Source: Planctomycetales bacterium (GTDB lineage: Bacteria; Planctomycetota; UBA11346). From it: 15,973 nt of DNA. The position numbers were made by a program, and so were the translations under genes. Below the pieces are notes generated by a model, which was not told where the DNA came from, searched no databases, and was given only the letters and a program-made list of their open reading frames with translations. Of the stretch, positions 8,267 to 15,640 are shown in pieces; within the stretch, counting starts at the first letter, position 1; each line of letters begins with the position of its first letter. Where the stretch lies: the NCBI GenBank assembly GCA_025362255.1, contig JANYGY010000081.1, positions 1-15,973 on the forward strand, in the 5' to 3' direction.

Positions 8267-8325
8267 GGGAGCGTCCCCGTCGGCTCGAAAGACCCGCTGC
8301 CGACGGGGACGTCGGCGCTCCCGGG
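8267..8325. repeat. REP-like GC-rich inverted repeat
   Basis: GGGAGCGTCCCCGTCGGC (8267-8284) faces its inverted partner at 8299-8322. The inner 13 bases (8272-8284 with 8299-8311) pair perfectly over a 14-base loop. The outer GGGAG/CTCCC pairs after a six-base bulge (TCGGCG) present only in the right arm. It lies in the noncoding stretch between the helicase and a small minus-strand gene. Size, GC content and location resemble dispersed REP/BIME-type palindromes; only one copy is in this window, so repetition elsewhere is inferred. Confidence 0.55.
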
Positions 8326-8410
8326 AGGCCCAGTCTAGACGTAGCTGAACGCCATTGGCGGTGTTTCAGTGGCCGCGCTGCACCTCTTCTCGACTTTAGG
8401 CGAGTCTCTC

Positions 8411-8450
8411 GCGGTGGCTTCATTTATCCGAGAACCTCGGATTTCACCGC
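8411..8450 (-). terminator. Nested hairpin at the 3' end of the small membrane protein gene
   Basis: An inner stem ATCCGAG/CTCGGAT (8426-8432 with 8436-8442) has a three-base loop, and an outer GCGGTG/CACCGC (8411-8416 with 8445-8450) encloses it. It overlaps the stop codon of the minus-strand gene, so it is placed as a 3'-end structure, again without a T-run. Confidence 0.4.
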
Positions 8451-8779
8451 GCTATAAATGCCGTCGGGTGGGCGAACAGATAGCCGGCGACCACCCAGGC
8501 GACGATGAAGGTCAGGCATTTGAAGCCGATATAAAACCAGAACAGGGTGGGGCTGGCGAAGCTGGCGCGGGGATCTTCGCCGCCAGTTGGGACGAGCTTG
8601 AGCATCGCCAGCTTGTCGAGTGCGACGGAGGCTTTGCCCAGGCCGAAAGTCAGCAGAAACAAGGCGACCCAGACGGACAGCGGGGGACCGATCTTGGCGG
8701 CGTGACCAGCCACGCCGCACACGACGATCACCAGGGAAGCGATGAGGCAAACGAGGGTCAGTCGGCGATAAGTGGGCAT
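8444..8779 (-). CDS. Small integral membrane protein, unknown function
   Basis: The 111-residue product has three hydrophobic segments: about 7-25 (LTLVCLIASLVIVVCGVAG), about 34-50 (PLSVWVALFLLTFGLG) and about 81-105 (FWFYIGFKCLTFIVAWVVAGYL). The short connecting loop carries a GGEDPRASF stretch. I do not recognise the family. The minus-strand reading is preferred over a longer plus-strand open frame covering the same bases because it shows a membrane-protein hydrophobicity pattern and third positions rich in G and C. The overlapping plus-strand translation is Gln/Asp/Gly-rich, as antisense shadows of membrane genes typically are. Only a weak Shine-Dalgarno (TAGG) lies upstream. It ends in a hairpin and is divergent from the 182-aa gene. 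Confidence 0.6.
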   Translation of the reverse strand: MPTYRRLTLVCLIASLVIVVCGVAGHAAKIGPPLSVWVALFLLTFGLGKASVALDKLAMLKLVPTGGEDPRASFASPTLFWFYIGFKCLTFIVAWVVAGYLFAHPTAFIAR

Positions 8780-8902
8780 GGGCCAAGCCTACGTCGGTGG
8801 CTTGAGGTTGAATGCGCAAACAGTCCGCCGGCAAAGTGATTGCCCATCGGATCCGTTGCCGAGGCTGCGCCGCGCTCAGCGTGTCTCTTTCCAGCTTGTT
8901 CT

Positions 8903-8924
8903 AGCCGGATTTTTCCATCCGGCT
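8903..8924. other. Perfect 8-bp inverted repeat in a divergent intergenic region
   Basis: AGCCGGAT and ATCCGGCT flank TTTTCC. It lies between two divergent genes, 24 bases upstream of a likely -10 box at 8949, so it could be an operator; a chance hairpin is also possible. Confidence 0.35.
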
Positions 8925-8948
8925 TGTCCCCCTTCGCAACCTCCCTCG

Positions 8949-8954
8949 TACAAT
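8949..8954 (+). promoter_or_regulatory. Likely -10 box for the 182-aa gene
   Basis: TACAAT is a one-mismatch match to TATAAT. A weak TTGTCC at 8924-8929 lies 19 bases upstream as a possible -35. The predicted transcription start would fall only a few bases before the ATG at 8966, which suggests a leaderless or nearly leaderless message. Confidence 0.45.
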
Positions 8955-8965
8955 AGTGTTTCACC

Positions 8966-9514
8966 ATGGCTTCAGTTCGGCGAATCTTCCGCATTTATGC
9001 CCAGGCCGCGATCGACGCTGAGACGATCCGCGATTTCCAGCAGGCGCAGGGGGAAAAGGTATCGGGCACGGTTGAGCTGCTGTGCCAGCGTGATCCGGCG
9101 AAGCTGCTCGCGCGGTGGGGCGAGGAGATGCACGAATTGTGCGGCGTGCTCGATGGCACCCATCAGGATTCGTATCTGATGGAGGCAACCCAGACCTGGT
9201 ATTGGGCCAGCCTGTACGCGGCGGTGCGCGGCGCGACCTGGGAAACCTTGGCATTTGAGGAGGTGCGGCGGATGGGTGCGACCTGCGGCATCAACTCGGT
9301 GCCAGAGTTGCGCGTCGCCATCGATCGACTGTTGGCGGTGCCAGAGGCCAAAGCCGACAAGCCGTTCTTATTGTGGTGCGTCGCCGACCATCTCTACCGG
9401 CTGCAGACTCCGACTGACCAGCAATGGTCGCTGGATCAGCTCATGGAAGCCGATTTCCAGGAGATGAAGAAACGTCCGTGGATGGCGCCGCTGCTGACGT
9501 TCATCAAGGACTGA
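8966..9514 (+). CDS. Hypothetical protein, 182 aa, possibly MazG/HisE-like
   Basis: A soluble, mostly helical protein that I do not recognise with confidence. Residues 47-62 (LLARWGEEMHELCGVL) contain an EExxE arrangement (E53, E54, E57). This is followed by a second helix with E73 and Q76 and an aromatic YW, then VRGATWETLAFEEV. The EExxE helix followed by an acidic helix is the hallmark of all-alpha NTP pyrophosphatases (MazG, HisE/phosphoribosyl-ATP pyrophosphatase), but the usual ExxD is ExxQ here, so the assignment is weak. The C-terminal 60 residues (DKPFLLWCVADHLYRLQTPTD and onward) look like an additional helical domain. The ATG has no Shine-Dalgarno but a -10-like box just upstream. 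The gene converges on the 98-aa gene, with 11 bases between the stop codons. Confidence 0.75.
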   Translation: MASVRRIFRIYAQAAIDAETIRDFQQAQGEKVSGTVELLCQRDPAKLLARWGEEMHELCGVLDGTHQDSYLMEATQTWYWASLYAAVRGATWETLAFEEVRRMGATCGINSVPELRVAIDRLLAVPEAKADKPFLLWCVADHLYRLQTPTDQQWSLDQLMEADFQEMKKRPWMAPLLTFIKD

Positions 9515-9521
9515 GCAGTCC
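9508..9521. terminator. Small hairpin between convergent genes
   Basis: GGACT and AGTCC pair over a GAGC tetraloop, overlapping the stop codon of the 182-aa gene and ending just before the stop of the minus-strand gene. The position suits a bidirectional 3'-end signal, but the stem is short. Confidence 0.3.
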
Positions 9522-9525
9522 CGGA

Positions 9526-9822
9526 TTAGGACGAGGGGTCGTTGGGCCGACGGAAAGGGATGATGTTGCTCTCCGGCGGCTGAGACTTTTCGGCCAAGCG
9601 TTGATTCAGGCGGATCCACCGCGCGACGGCGATGATCAGGGCCAGCAGCGCGACGCCGGTGAGCACCGTGAGGTGGAGCACGAAGCCGACCAGCATCACC
9701 GCCAATGACGCGGCTGACCACGCCTTGGCGCGCTCATGGGCCGCCAGCAACGGTGCATCCCGGGGCAGATCGTTGGCCGCGGCGTTGACCTCATCCACAT
9801 GATCGTCATCAAACTCGGCCAT
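9526..9822 (-). CDS. Small two-helix membrane protein, unknown function
   Basis: The product has 98 residues. An acidic N-terminus (MAEFDDDHVDEVNAAANDL) is followed by two closely spaced membrane helices (about residues 36-52 and 54-70), then a basic cytoplasmic-type tail ending in a Pro-rich segment with NIIPFRRP. I do not recognise the family. The ATG at 9820-9822 is preferred; an in-frame TTG six codons upstream (9840) is a weaker alternative. It is convergent with the 182-aa gene and divergent from the polytopic membrane protein gene. Confidence 0.6.
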   Translation of the reverse strand: MAEFDDDHVDEVNAAANDLPRDAPLLAAHERAKAWSAASLAVMLVGFVLHLTVLTGVALLALIIAVARWIRLNQRLAEKSQPPESNIIPFRRPNDPSS

Positions 9823-9873
9823 GGACGCAGTGTGCGGCAATGAGGTCGCCCGGGAACTGCTTCACCGGATTCG

Positions 9874-9899
9874 GGCAAACAGGGCTTCGGGGGTTTGCC
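9874..9899. other. Inverted repeat between divergent genes
   Basis: GGCAAAC and GTTTGCC pair over a 12-base G-rich loop. It sits midway between the divergent starts at 9822 and 9940, so it could be an operator or part of a 5' leader. No further evidence. Confidence 0.3.
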
Positions 9900-9939
9900 T
9901 CCTCGGGCGCGGATCTAGGCTGCCGCCCTAGGTGACCCC

Positions 9940-11178
9940 ATGACCGACGCCGTTGATCCTCAGCCCACGCCGAACGCCACGGTCGCGCCGCAGACGGTTC
10001 CCAGTGAACCGCCACCTGCCTGGAAACCCGAACCGCGGCAGTGGAGCTGGAAGGATCTCTTCACCGCTCCGATGCTCGCCTTCAAACCGAAGTGCATGCT
10101 TGTCTCGGCGGTGACCCTGGTGCTGGTCGGGCTGTGGATCATGGCGTTCACCGAGCCGCTGGGTTTCGGCAGCCGTTCGCTGCAGGCCCAATTGAAGTAC
10201 GGCTACGAAACGCAAACGTGGCTCTACTTGGTCAGCTGGCTGTGGCTGGTGGTCGGTTTGGAAATCTTCTCCCTGGGCGCAACGCTGGTCTCGGTGTTCC
10301 TCAAAGCGGATCTGCTGGATGACGAATTCCTGTCATTCAAAGAGGCCTGGATCCAATTCGTGCCGCGCATCGTGCCGGCCCTGCTGGTGCCGCTGTTCCT
10401 GGTGGTGCTGGTCACTGGCGTGTGGGGCGCGATCTGGCTCGGCTCGCTGGTGTGCAGCATTCCCTATGCGGGCAGCACGGTGTACGCGCTGCTCTGGCCG
10501 TTGGCGTTTGGCGCGGCGGTACTGGGCGTTTTGATCGCCATTGCGGTCATCCTCAGTGCCTTTCTTTTTCCCGGCATCGTCGCAGTACGCCGGCATGGCT
10601 GGTTCGATAATGTTGTCGACACCATCGAAGCCGTCGGCACCAAGCCGCACCTGCTGGTGGGCAGCATCGTGTTGACCTATGTGATGCTGCGCGTGGTTTT
10701 CTTCGTCGGCATGGGTGCCGTGAACGGATTGTCGAACGTCGCCGGCAGCCTGCCCAGTTTCACCGCCGGCAATCAGGTCGAGCAACTCGACAAGATGGCC
10801 AACAACCGCCGCGTCGAATGGTTGAGGCCCTTGAATGCGACCGGAGTTCCGACGTTGTTGGATCCCGACCGCCATGGCGGATCCAATTCGATCGAGCACC
10901 TGGTCGAACGCGACGAGGTCAATTCCTATACCGGATTCATCAAGTGGGGCCCAGGTCTGATCGCGGCCTTGTGGCAGACGCTGATCGTCGCCCTGATTGT
11001 CGGTTACTGCCTGAATCTCGCGCTCGCCGGTGGCATGCTGACGTACCTGTGGGTGCGCGAAGATGACTACTGGGATGACGAGGACCTCCAGGATCTCGAT
11101 CAGCTCGCCAAGGAGCTCGAGGAAGAGGCCAAACGTGAGGATGGACGCGGCAAGACCCAGGCGACCGTCGCCGAGTAA
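9940..11178 (+). CDS. Polytopic membrane protein with Pro-rich N-terminus and acidic C-terminal tail
   Basis: The 412-residue product is not recognised as a named family. It starts with a Pro-rich soluble stretch (residues 5-31). Six to eight membrane segments follow at about 52-70, 93-120, 142-170, 178-214 (two), 237-262 and 336-370 (one or two). A soluble loop lies at about 270-335. The C-terminus is strongly acidic and helical (374-403: EDDYWDDEDLQDLDQLAKEL and onward), with coiled-coil character. An AGGTGA Shine-Dalgarno (9930-9935) precedes the ATG; part of it can pair in a small CTAGG/CCTAG stem. It lies upstream of the MoxR operon on the same strand but is separated from it by a 13-bp hairpin, so a functional link is possible but not shown. 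Confidence 0.85.
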   Translation: MTDAVDPQPTPNATVAPQTVPSEPPPAWKPEPRQWSWKDLFTAPMLAFKPKCMLVSAVTLVLVGLWIMAFTEPLGFGSRSLQAQLKYGYETQTWLYLVSWLWLVVGLEIFSLGATLVSVFLKADLLDDEFLSFKEAWIQFVPRIVPALLVPLFLVVLVTGVWGAIWLGSLVCSIPYAGSTVYALLWPLAFGAAVLGVLIAIAVILSAFLFPGIVAVRRHGWFDNVVDTIEAVGTKPHLLVGSIVLTYVMLRVVFFVGMGAVNGLSNVAGSLPSFTAGNQVEQLDKMANNRRVEWLRPLNATGVPTLLDPDRHGGSNSIEHLVERDEVNSYTGFIKWGPGLIAALWQTLIVALIVGYCLNLALAGGMLTYLWVREDDYWDDEDLQDLDQLAKELEEEAKREDGRGKTQATVAE

Positions 11179-11229
11179 GCGGCTCCACTCCTGGCGACAG
11201 GAACCGATGAGGATGCCCCCGCATCTCCC

Positions 11230-11259
11230 CCGAAGGCCAGACTTGCGTCTGGCCTTCGG
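11230..11259 (+). terminator. Perfect 13-bp hairpin after the polytopic membrane protein gene
   Basis: CCGAAGGCCAGAC and GTCTGGCCTTCGG pair without mismatch over a TTGC loop, 52 bases after the stop codon and followed by ACTTT. The strong stem with only a short T-tract suggests an intrinsic terminator separating this gene from the moxR operon. Confidence 0.7.
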
Positions 11260-11320
11260 ACTTTCGCCGGACCTGCGGCGACGCTATCGTCGAGCAATGT
11301 GCCATGCCCGCGACTTTTCT

Positions 11321-11325
11321 GGTGA
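11321..11325 (+). promoter_or_regulatory. Ribosome binding site of the MoxR gene
   Basis: GGTGA lies eight bases before the ATG at 11334, one of the few clear Shine-Dalgarno-like sites in the window. Confidence 0.5.
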
Positions 11326-11333
11326 AGTGATCC

Positions 11334-12242
11334 ATGCCCCCAATCATCTCCCGAATCACCACCCAACTCGACAGCGTCATCCTGGGCAAACCGCAAGCGG
11401 TGCGCTTAGCGTTGTGCTGCCTGCTGGCGCGCGGACATCTGCTGATCGAGGACATCCCGGGGGTCGGTAAGACGACCCTGGCCAACGCCCTGGCGCGGAC
11501 CCTCGGGCTGGATTTGCGGCGGGTGCAATTCACCAGCGACCTGTTGCCTGCGGACATCATCGGCAACGCGATCTATGACCGCGAGCGCCAGGCATTCACC
11601 TTTCATCCCGGCCCGGTGTTCACTCACCTGGTGCTTGCCGATGAGGTCAATCGGGCAACGCCGAAAACGCAAAGCGCGTTGCTCGAAGCGATGGAAGAGC
11701 AGCAGGTTTCGGTCGATGGCCGGACCCATGATCTGCCAAATCCGTTTTTCGTCATCGCGACCCAGAATCCGTCGCATCAGATCGGCACGTTCCCCTTGCC
11801 GGAATCGCAGCTCGATCGTTTCCTGATGCGCATCGAGCTCGGCTATCCCGATCGTGAGGCCGAGCGTGAAATGTTGCGCGGGCCGAGCCGGCGGCGCTTG
11901 GTCGAAGCGCTTGAACCGGTGCTGACCGTAGTCGAGCTGCTCGACCTGCAGGTCGCCGTCGAACGCATCCATGTCGCCGAACCGATTCTCGATTACCTGC
12001 TCGACCTGATGGCCAGATCGCGCGAGCGCGGTCGCGGCCTGAGTCCGCGCGCCGCGTTGGCCTTGCGCCGCGCCAGTCAGGCGTGGGCGATGATGGCCGG
12101 GCGCGCGATGGTCATTCCCGAAGACGTGCAGGCCGTCGCCCCATCGATCATGGGCCATCGCCTGGGCACCTGGGGCGATGCCAGCGGTCACGACGGGCTG
12201 ACCCAGGCCCATGAGATCCTGGGGTCGGTAGCAATTTCGTGA
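11334..12242 (+). CDS. MoxR-family AAA+ ATPase
   Basis: The 302-residue product is the normal size for a MoxR ATPase, a chaperone-like AAA+ protein encoded next to DUF58 and von Willebrand or transglutaminase partners. Visible elements are Walker A GVGKTT (43-48), Walker B VLADEVNR (100-107), TPKTQSALLEAMEE, sensor 1 IATQNP (141-146) and LPESQLDRF (155-163). The C-terminal lid has the family-typical RGLSPRAALALRRASQAWA and the VIPEDVQAVAP segment. It is cytoplasmic. It is the first gene of the three-gene operon and its stop lies 49 bases before the DUF58 start. By family precedent it may assist folding or activation of the DUF58 or transglutaminase partner; that role is inferred. Confidence 0.95.
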   Translation: MPPIISRITTQLDSVILGKPQAVRLALCCLLARGHLLIEDIPGVGKTTLANALARTLGLDLRRVQFTSDLLPADIIGNAIYDRERQAFTFHPGPVFTHLVLADEVNRATPKTQSALLEAMEEQQVSVDGRTHDLPNPFFVIATQNPSHQIGTFPLPESQLDRFLMRIELGYPDREAEREMLRGPSRRRLVEALEPVLTVVELLDLQVAVERIHVAEPILDYLLDLMARSRERGRGLSPRAALALRRASQAWAMMAGRAMVIPEDVQAVAPSIMGHRLGTWGDASGHDGLTQAHEILGSVAIS

Positions 12243-12291
12243 GCGCGTCGCAGCAGCTGCCCGCAGGGGTGCACGGGCGGACGAGCCAGAC

Positions 12292-13431
12292 ATGAAAATC
12301 CGTCCGACGCGCCACTGCCTCAGTTTTTTCTTCATCCTCGGCGCGATGTTCCTGGCGTCGATCAACTACCAGTCGAACGCTGCGTGGCTGATGGTGTTCG
12401 TGATCTTCACCACCGGCTGCATGTCGGCAGTGCACGGGTGGCGCAACCTGTCACCGGCGGTGATCACCCCGGGCGACTCGCCGCTGGTGCAGGCCGGCGA
12501 TGGCGCCCGCCTGACCCTCACCGTGGCCGATCCCGCGGCGCGCGATCTACACGCGTTGGTCATCGAGCTGCCGGCAGATCTTCCTGCTGATCAAGCTGAC
12601 GAGGACCGCCCACTGGCAGCCGAGCATCGCCATCGCCTGCTCATTCCGCATGTCGCTGGGCGAGGCAGCGCGCGCGCTGAATTGCTGCTGCCACCGCTGG
12701 CTCGTGGCGTCCATCAATTCACGGCGTTGCACGTCTCGACCCAATATCCGCTGGGCTTGTGGCGGGCACTGCGCCGCGTCCCGATACTTTTTTTCGTCAC
12801 CGTGTATCCCGAGCCGCGCGGCGTGCCGCTGGCCCAGGCACAACCTGACGCTGATGCGGCCACCGGCAGCGGCGCGCGCGGCGTCCAACATGAACACGAG
12901 GACTTCCGCGGCCTGCGTCCGTGGCAGCCGAGCGATTCGCCGCGCCACATCGATTGGAAGGCTGCGGCGCGCGGTCAGGGACCATTGCTCATCAAGGAGT
13001 GGTCAGGCGGCGGCCAGGGGGTGACGTGGTTGACCTGGAAAGCCACCGCGGGCGATCCCGAGGCGCGGTTGTCGCAACTCGCCAAATGGGTGATCGAGGC
13101 GCACCACCTCGGCCTGTGCTATGGGTTGCGCCTGCCCGGCAGCGAGCTTGAACCCAGCAGCGGCGGGGCGCATCACCTGGAGTGCCTGCGCGCGCTGGCG
13201 GCCTGCCGGCTCGAATCGCGATCGTCAGTATTGCGGCCAGCGGTGAATGCCGGCTCGGCTTCATACCGGAATCAGAAAAACGCACCAACGCGGAAACCCG
13301 GAGACGCGAGCGGCACCGGATCCGCCGTGCGACCGGGCTCGACCGCCAGCATCTCGGGGGCCTATCGCATCCTGCCGAGCTCGCCGCCGAACGCTTCGCA
13401 GCTGAAGCCGCCTTCAGGGTCATCGGCGTGA
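12292..13431 (+). CDS. DUF58-domain membrane protein with an unusual C-terminal tail
   Basis: The product has 379 residues. Two N-terminal membrane helices (about 8-24 and 28-46) are followed by a beta-rich region. The DUF58 core is recognised from FRGLRPWQPSDSPRHIDWKA (205-224), ARGQGPLLIKEW (226-237) and the typical end YGLRLPGSELEPSSGGAHH (277-295) with LECLRALAACR (297-307). Proteins of this kind associated with TgpA-type transglutaminases usually end about there, at 300-330 residues. Here about 72 more Ser/Pro/Gly/Ala-rich residues follow before a TGA at 13429-13431. That TGA overlaps the GTG of the next gene as GTGA, which supports this stop being the real one. A second frame is also open from 13182, so a frameshift near 13200 cannot be excluded. 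The family is involved in envelope processes with MoxR, with no defined reaction. Confidence 0.9.
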   Translation: MKIRPTRHCLSFFFILGAMFLASINYQSNAAWLMVFVIFTTGCMSAVHGWRNLSPAVITPGDSPLVQAGDGARLTLTVADPAARDLHALVIELPADLPADQADEDRPLAAEHRHRLLIPHVAGRGSARAELLLPPLARGVHQFTALHVSTQYPLGLWRALRRVPILFFVTVYPEPRGVPLAQAQPDADAATGSGARGVQHEHEDFRGLRPWQPSDSPRHIDWKAAARGQGPLLIKEWSGGGQGVTWLTWKATAGDPEARLSQLAKWVIEAHHLGLCYGLRLPGSELEPSSGGAHHLECLRALAACRLESRSSVLRPAVNAGSASYRNQKNAPTRKPGDASGTGSAVRPGSTASISGAYRILPSSPPNASQLKPPSGSSA

Positions 13432-15629
13432 GCGCGCTCAGTCCCTTGGCGTGGTTGCGGCGCCTGCCCCGGCTGTTCGGCGAACGGGCGAGCGGCGGCG
13501 GCATGCCGACGTTCTCGACCATCGCGTGGTTGGCGGCTGGCATGGGCTTTGCCACCTTGCCGTTTCTCGGTCGGGTTCCGTGGTGGTTGCTCACCGTGGT
13601 CATTGGACTCGGTTTGTGGCGCCTGCGATTGGCGTGGTACGGCCGACCGGCCCCGGGCAAAGGCACCCGCCATGTGATTTCACTGGGAGTGCTCGCGACC
13701 CTGTGGGCGACCGGCAACATCGGCCTGGGCCTGGATGCGGCAGCGCCGTTGTTCGTCGCCTTCTTATGGATCAAGCTGCTTGAATTGGACGCCGAACGCG
13801 ACGTCCTGATGGCGTCTTTTCTCGGATTCTTCCTGGTCACCGGGGTCTTGCTGACTGGTCAAAGCCTGGTGCTGACTTTGCAGGCGTTTTCCGCCGCGGT
13901 CGTGCTTCTGGCCGGCAATCTGTGGTACCACTCGCCGAACCTCGGCGGGGCGACGATGGTCGATGGCTCGGTCGCAAGCGTCGCGGCCAAACCGCCACCT
14001 GCCGCGCGGCGGCTCGAATTTCCGGTTCGTGAATCCGCCAAGGTGATGGGCAAGACCTTGATGCTGTTGGCCCAGGCCCTGCCGTTCGCGCTGCTGTTGT
14101 TCCTGTTCACGCCGCGGCCGGTGATCCAGCTGTCGATCAATTCGCGCAATGCCACCGCAGGCATCAGCGATCACCTCGATCCGGGAAAATTCGCCAGCAA
14201 CACCAAGAACGAGCAGATCGCCTTCCGCGTCGAATTCCCCAATCACGACATGCCTGAGATCGATGATCTGTACTGGCGCGGCCTGGTGCTGTGGCAGACC
14301 GATGGCAATGCGTGGCAGCGTGGACCGCAGGCGGCGCCGTCGTATCCGGGCTGGGTCACCCGGGTGCTGCCCGACACCACCGCTTCGGGCAAGCTGGCTG
14401 ACCCGACCGCGACCCGCGCACCGGCGTACGCGATCCAGCAGGACATCACCCAGCCGGCGAGCCCCAACGCCTGGCTGTATGCGCTCGATACGCCGGTCGC
14501 CCAGATCGATGAAACCATGCTACTGCCCGGCCTGATCAGCGAATGGCGCGATGGCCCGCCAGGTACGGCGACCTATCGCGCGACTTCGAATCCGCTGCTG
14601 CGGCCCGCAGACTGGAGTTCACTCGCCCGGCGTTTCGCGCTGCAGCTGCCGCGCGATATCGATCCCCGGATCCGCGCTCTCGGTCAGCAGTTCGCGCGCG
14701 CGCCGAGCACCATCGCCCAGACCATCGACCGGGCGATCGAGTGGTTCACCGCCAATAAATTCGTCTACAGCCTTGAGCCCGGCGAAATGGGCAGCAACGC
14801 CACGGCCACGTTCTTGTTCGAGAAACGGACCGGATTCTGCGCCCATTACGCCAGCGCATTCTGCACCGTGATGCGCGCCGCCGGAGTTCCCGCACGGGTG
14901 GTCGTGGGCTATCGCGGGGGCGAGATCAATCCGCAGGGAGGATTCCTCACCGTGCGCCAGAGCCACGCGCATGCGTGGGCCGAAGTGTGGACCGGGCACC
15001 GCGACACCGGCTGGCGGCGAGTCGACCTGACCAGCGTCATTCCGGCGAGCGACCCCGCCACCGGGCAGGCGACCACCGCCACTGCGGCGCAGGCGACCAG
15101 CGCCACCGCGCGCGCGGCGCAACGCGCCAAACGCCCATGGTACGAGCAGGCCCTGTTCCGCATCCGCACGACCTACGAATATGTCGAGTCCCGTTGGGAT
15201 CGCTGGGCGGTCGGCTACAATACCGATCTCCAGGACGCGCTGCTCAGCTGGCTCGGCCTCGATGATTTCGGTGGCTGGGCGCACGGCGTCGGGTTGATCG
15301 TCGGCGGCATGATCGTGGTCGTCAGCATCGTCCTGACCACGTGGCTGACTCCGCTGGTGCGCGCTCATCTCGCCCTCAGTCGCGAAGAGCACGCCTATCG
15401 CCGACTGCTGGCGACCTGCGCCAAAGCCGGAATCCCCCGCAACCCCAGCGAAGGCCCGCGCGATCACCTCCAGCGAGTAGCCGCGAAATTCCCCAGCGCT
15501 GCCGCAGCCTTGGACGCCGCCGCGAACGGCTGGCTCACCCTCCGCTATGCCCAGGCAGCCGGCGACCGACGCAAGATCCGCGCTGATCTTGCAGCCGCGC
15601 GCCGCGCGGTGCGCAGCTTGGCGACGTGA
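13428..15629 (+). CDS. TgpA-like membrane transglutaminase with DUF4129 C-terminal domain
   Basis: From the GTG at 13428, which overlaps the DUF58 stop, the product has 733 residues. The first ATG (13503) would give 708, and a frame start at 13182 lies inside the DUF58 gene. Several N-terminal membrane helices (residues about 29-165) and one at about 210-227 precede an extracytoplasmic transglutaminase-like domain. Its triad is complete: C471 in RTGFCAHYASAF, H515 in QSHAHAWAEVW and D533 in WRRVDLTSVIP. An Ala/Thr-rich linker, a membrane helix near 616-640 and a cytoplasmic DUF4129 domain (RLLATCAKAGIPRNPSEGP and onward) follow. TgpA-type proteins act in the inner membrane on unknown periplasmic substrates and need their MoxR/DUF58 neighbours by genetic context. 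The 3' end is repeated in inverted orientation downstream. Confidence 0.93.
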   Translation: MSALSPLAWLRRLPRLFGERASGGGMPTFSTIAWLAAGMGFATLPFLGRVPWWLLTVVIGLGLWRLRLAWYGRPAPGKGTRHVISLGVLATLWATGNIGLGLDAAAPLFVAFLWIKLLELDAERDVLMASFLGFFLVTGVLLTGQSLVLTLQAFSAAVVLLAGNLWYHSPNLGGATMVDGSVASVAAKPPPAARRLEFPVRESAKVMGKTLMLLAQALPFALLLFLFTPRPVIQLSINSRNATAGISDHLDPGKFASNTKNEQIAFRVEFPNHDMPEIDDLYWRGLVLWQTDGNAWQRGPQAAPSYPGWVTRVLPDTTASGKLADPTATRAPAYAIQQDITQPASPNAWLYALDTPVAQIDETMLLPGLISEWRDGPPGTATYRATSNPLLRPADWSSLARRFALQLPRDIDPRIRALGQQFARAPSTIAQTIDRAIEWFTANKFVYSLEPGEMGSNATATFLFEKRTGFCAHYASAFCTVMRAAGVPARVVVGYRGGEINPQGGFLTVRQSHAHAWAEVWTGHRDTGWRRVDLTSVIPASDPATGQATTATAAQATSATARAAQRAKRPWYEQALFRIRTTYEYVESRWDRWAVGYNTDLQDALLSWLGLDDFGGWAHGVGLIVGGMIVVVSIVLTTWLTPLVRAHLALSREEHAYRRLLATCAKAGIPRNPSEGPRDHLQRVAAKFPSAAAALDAAANGWLTLRYAQAAGDRRKIRADLAAARRAVRSLAT

Positions 15630-15640
15630 TATTTTAGAGC

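Noticed and set aside
8171..8443. CRISPR array or small RNA gene in the repeat-rich gap
   Set aside because: The repeats are inverted pairs of different sequence, not regularly spaced direct repeats; no promoter-terminator pair for an RNA gene is evident.
8369..8839. 156-codon open frame on the plus strand
   Set aside because: It covers the 111-aa membrane protein in antisense and is Gln/Asp/Gly-rich; the minus strand shows clear membrane helices.
11406..12365. 319-codon open frame on the minus strand
   Set aside because: It is antisense to the MoxR ATPase, which has intact Walker and sensor motifs.
14619..15467. 282-codon open frame on the minus strand
   Set aside because: It is antisense to the transglutaminase catalytic region. 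It is not in the frame of the second transglutaminase copy at 15745-15973.
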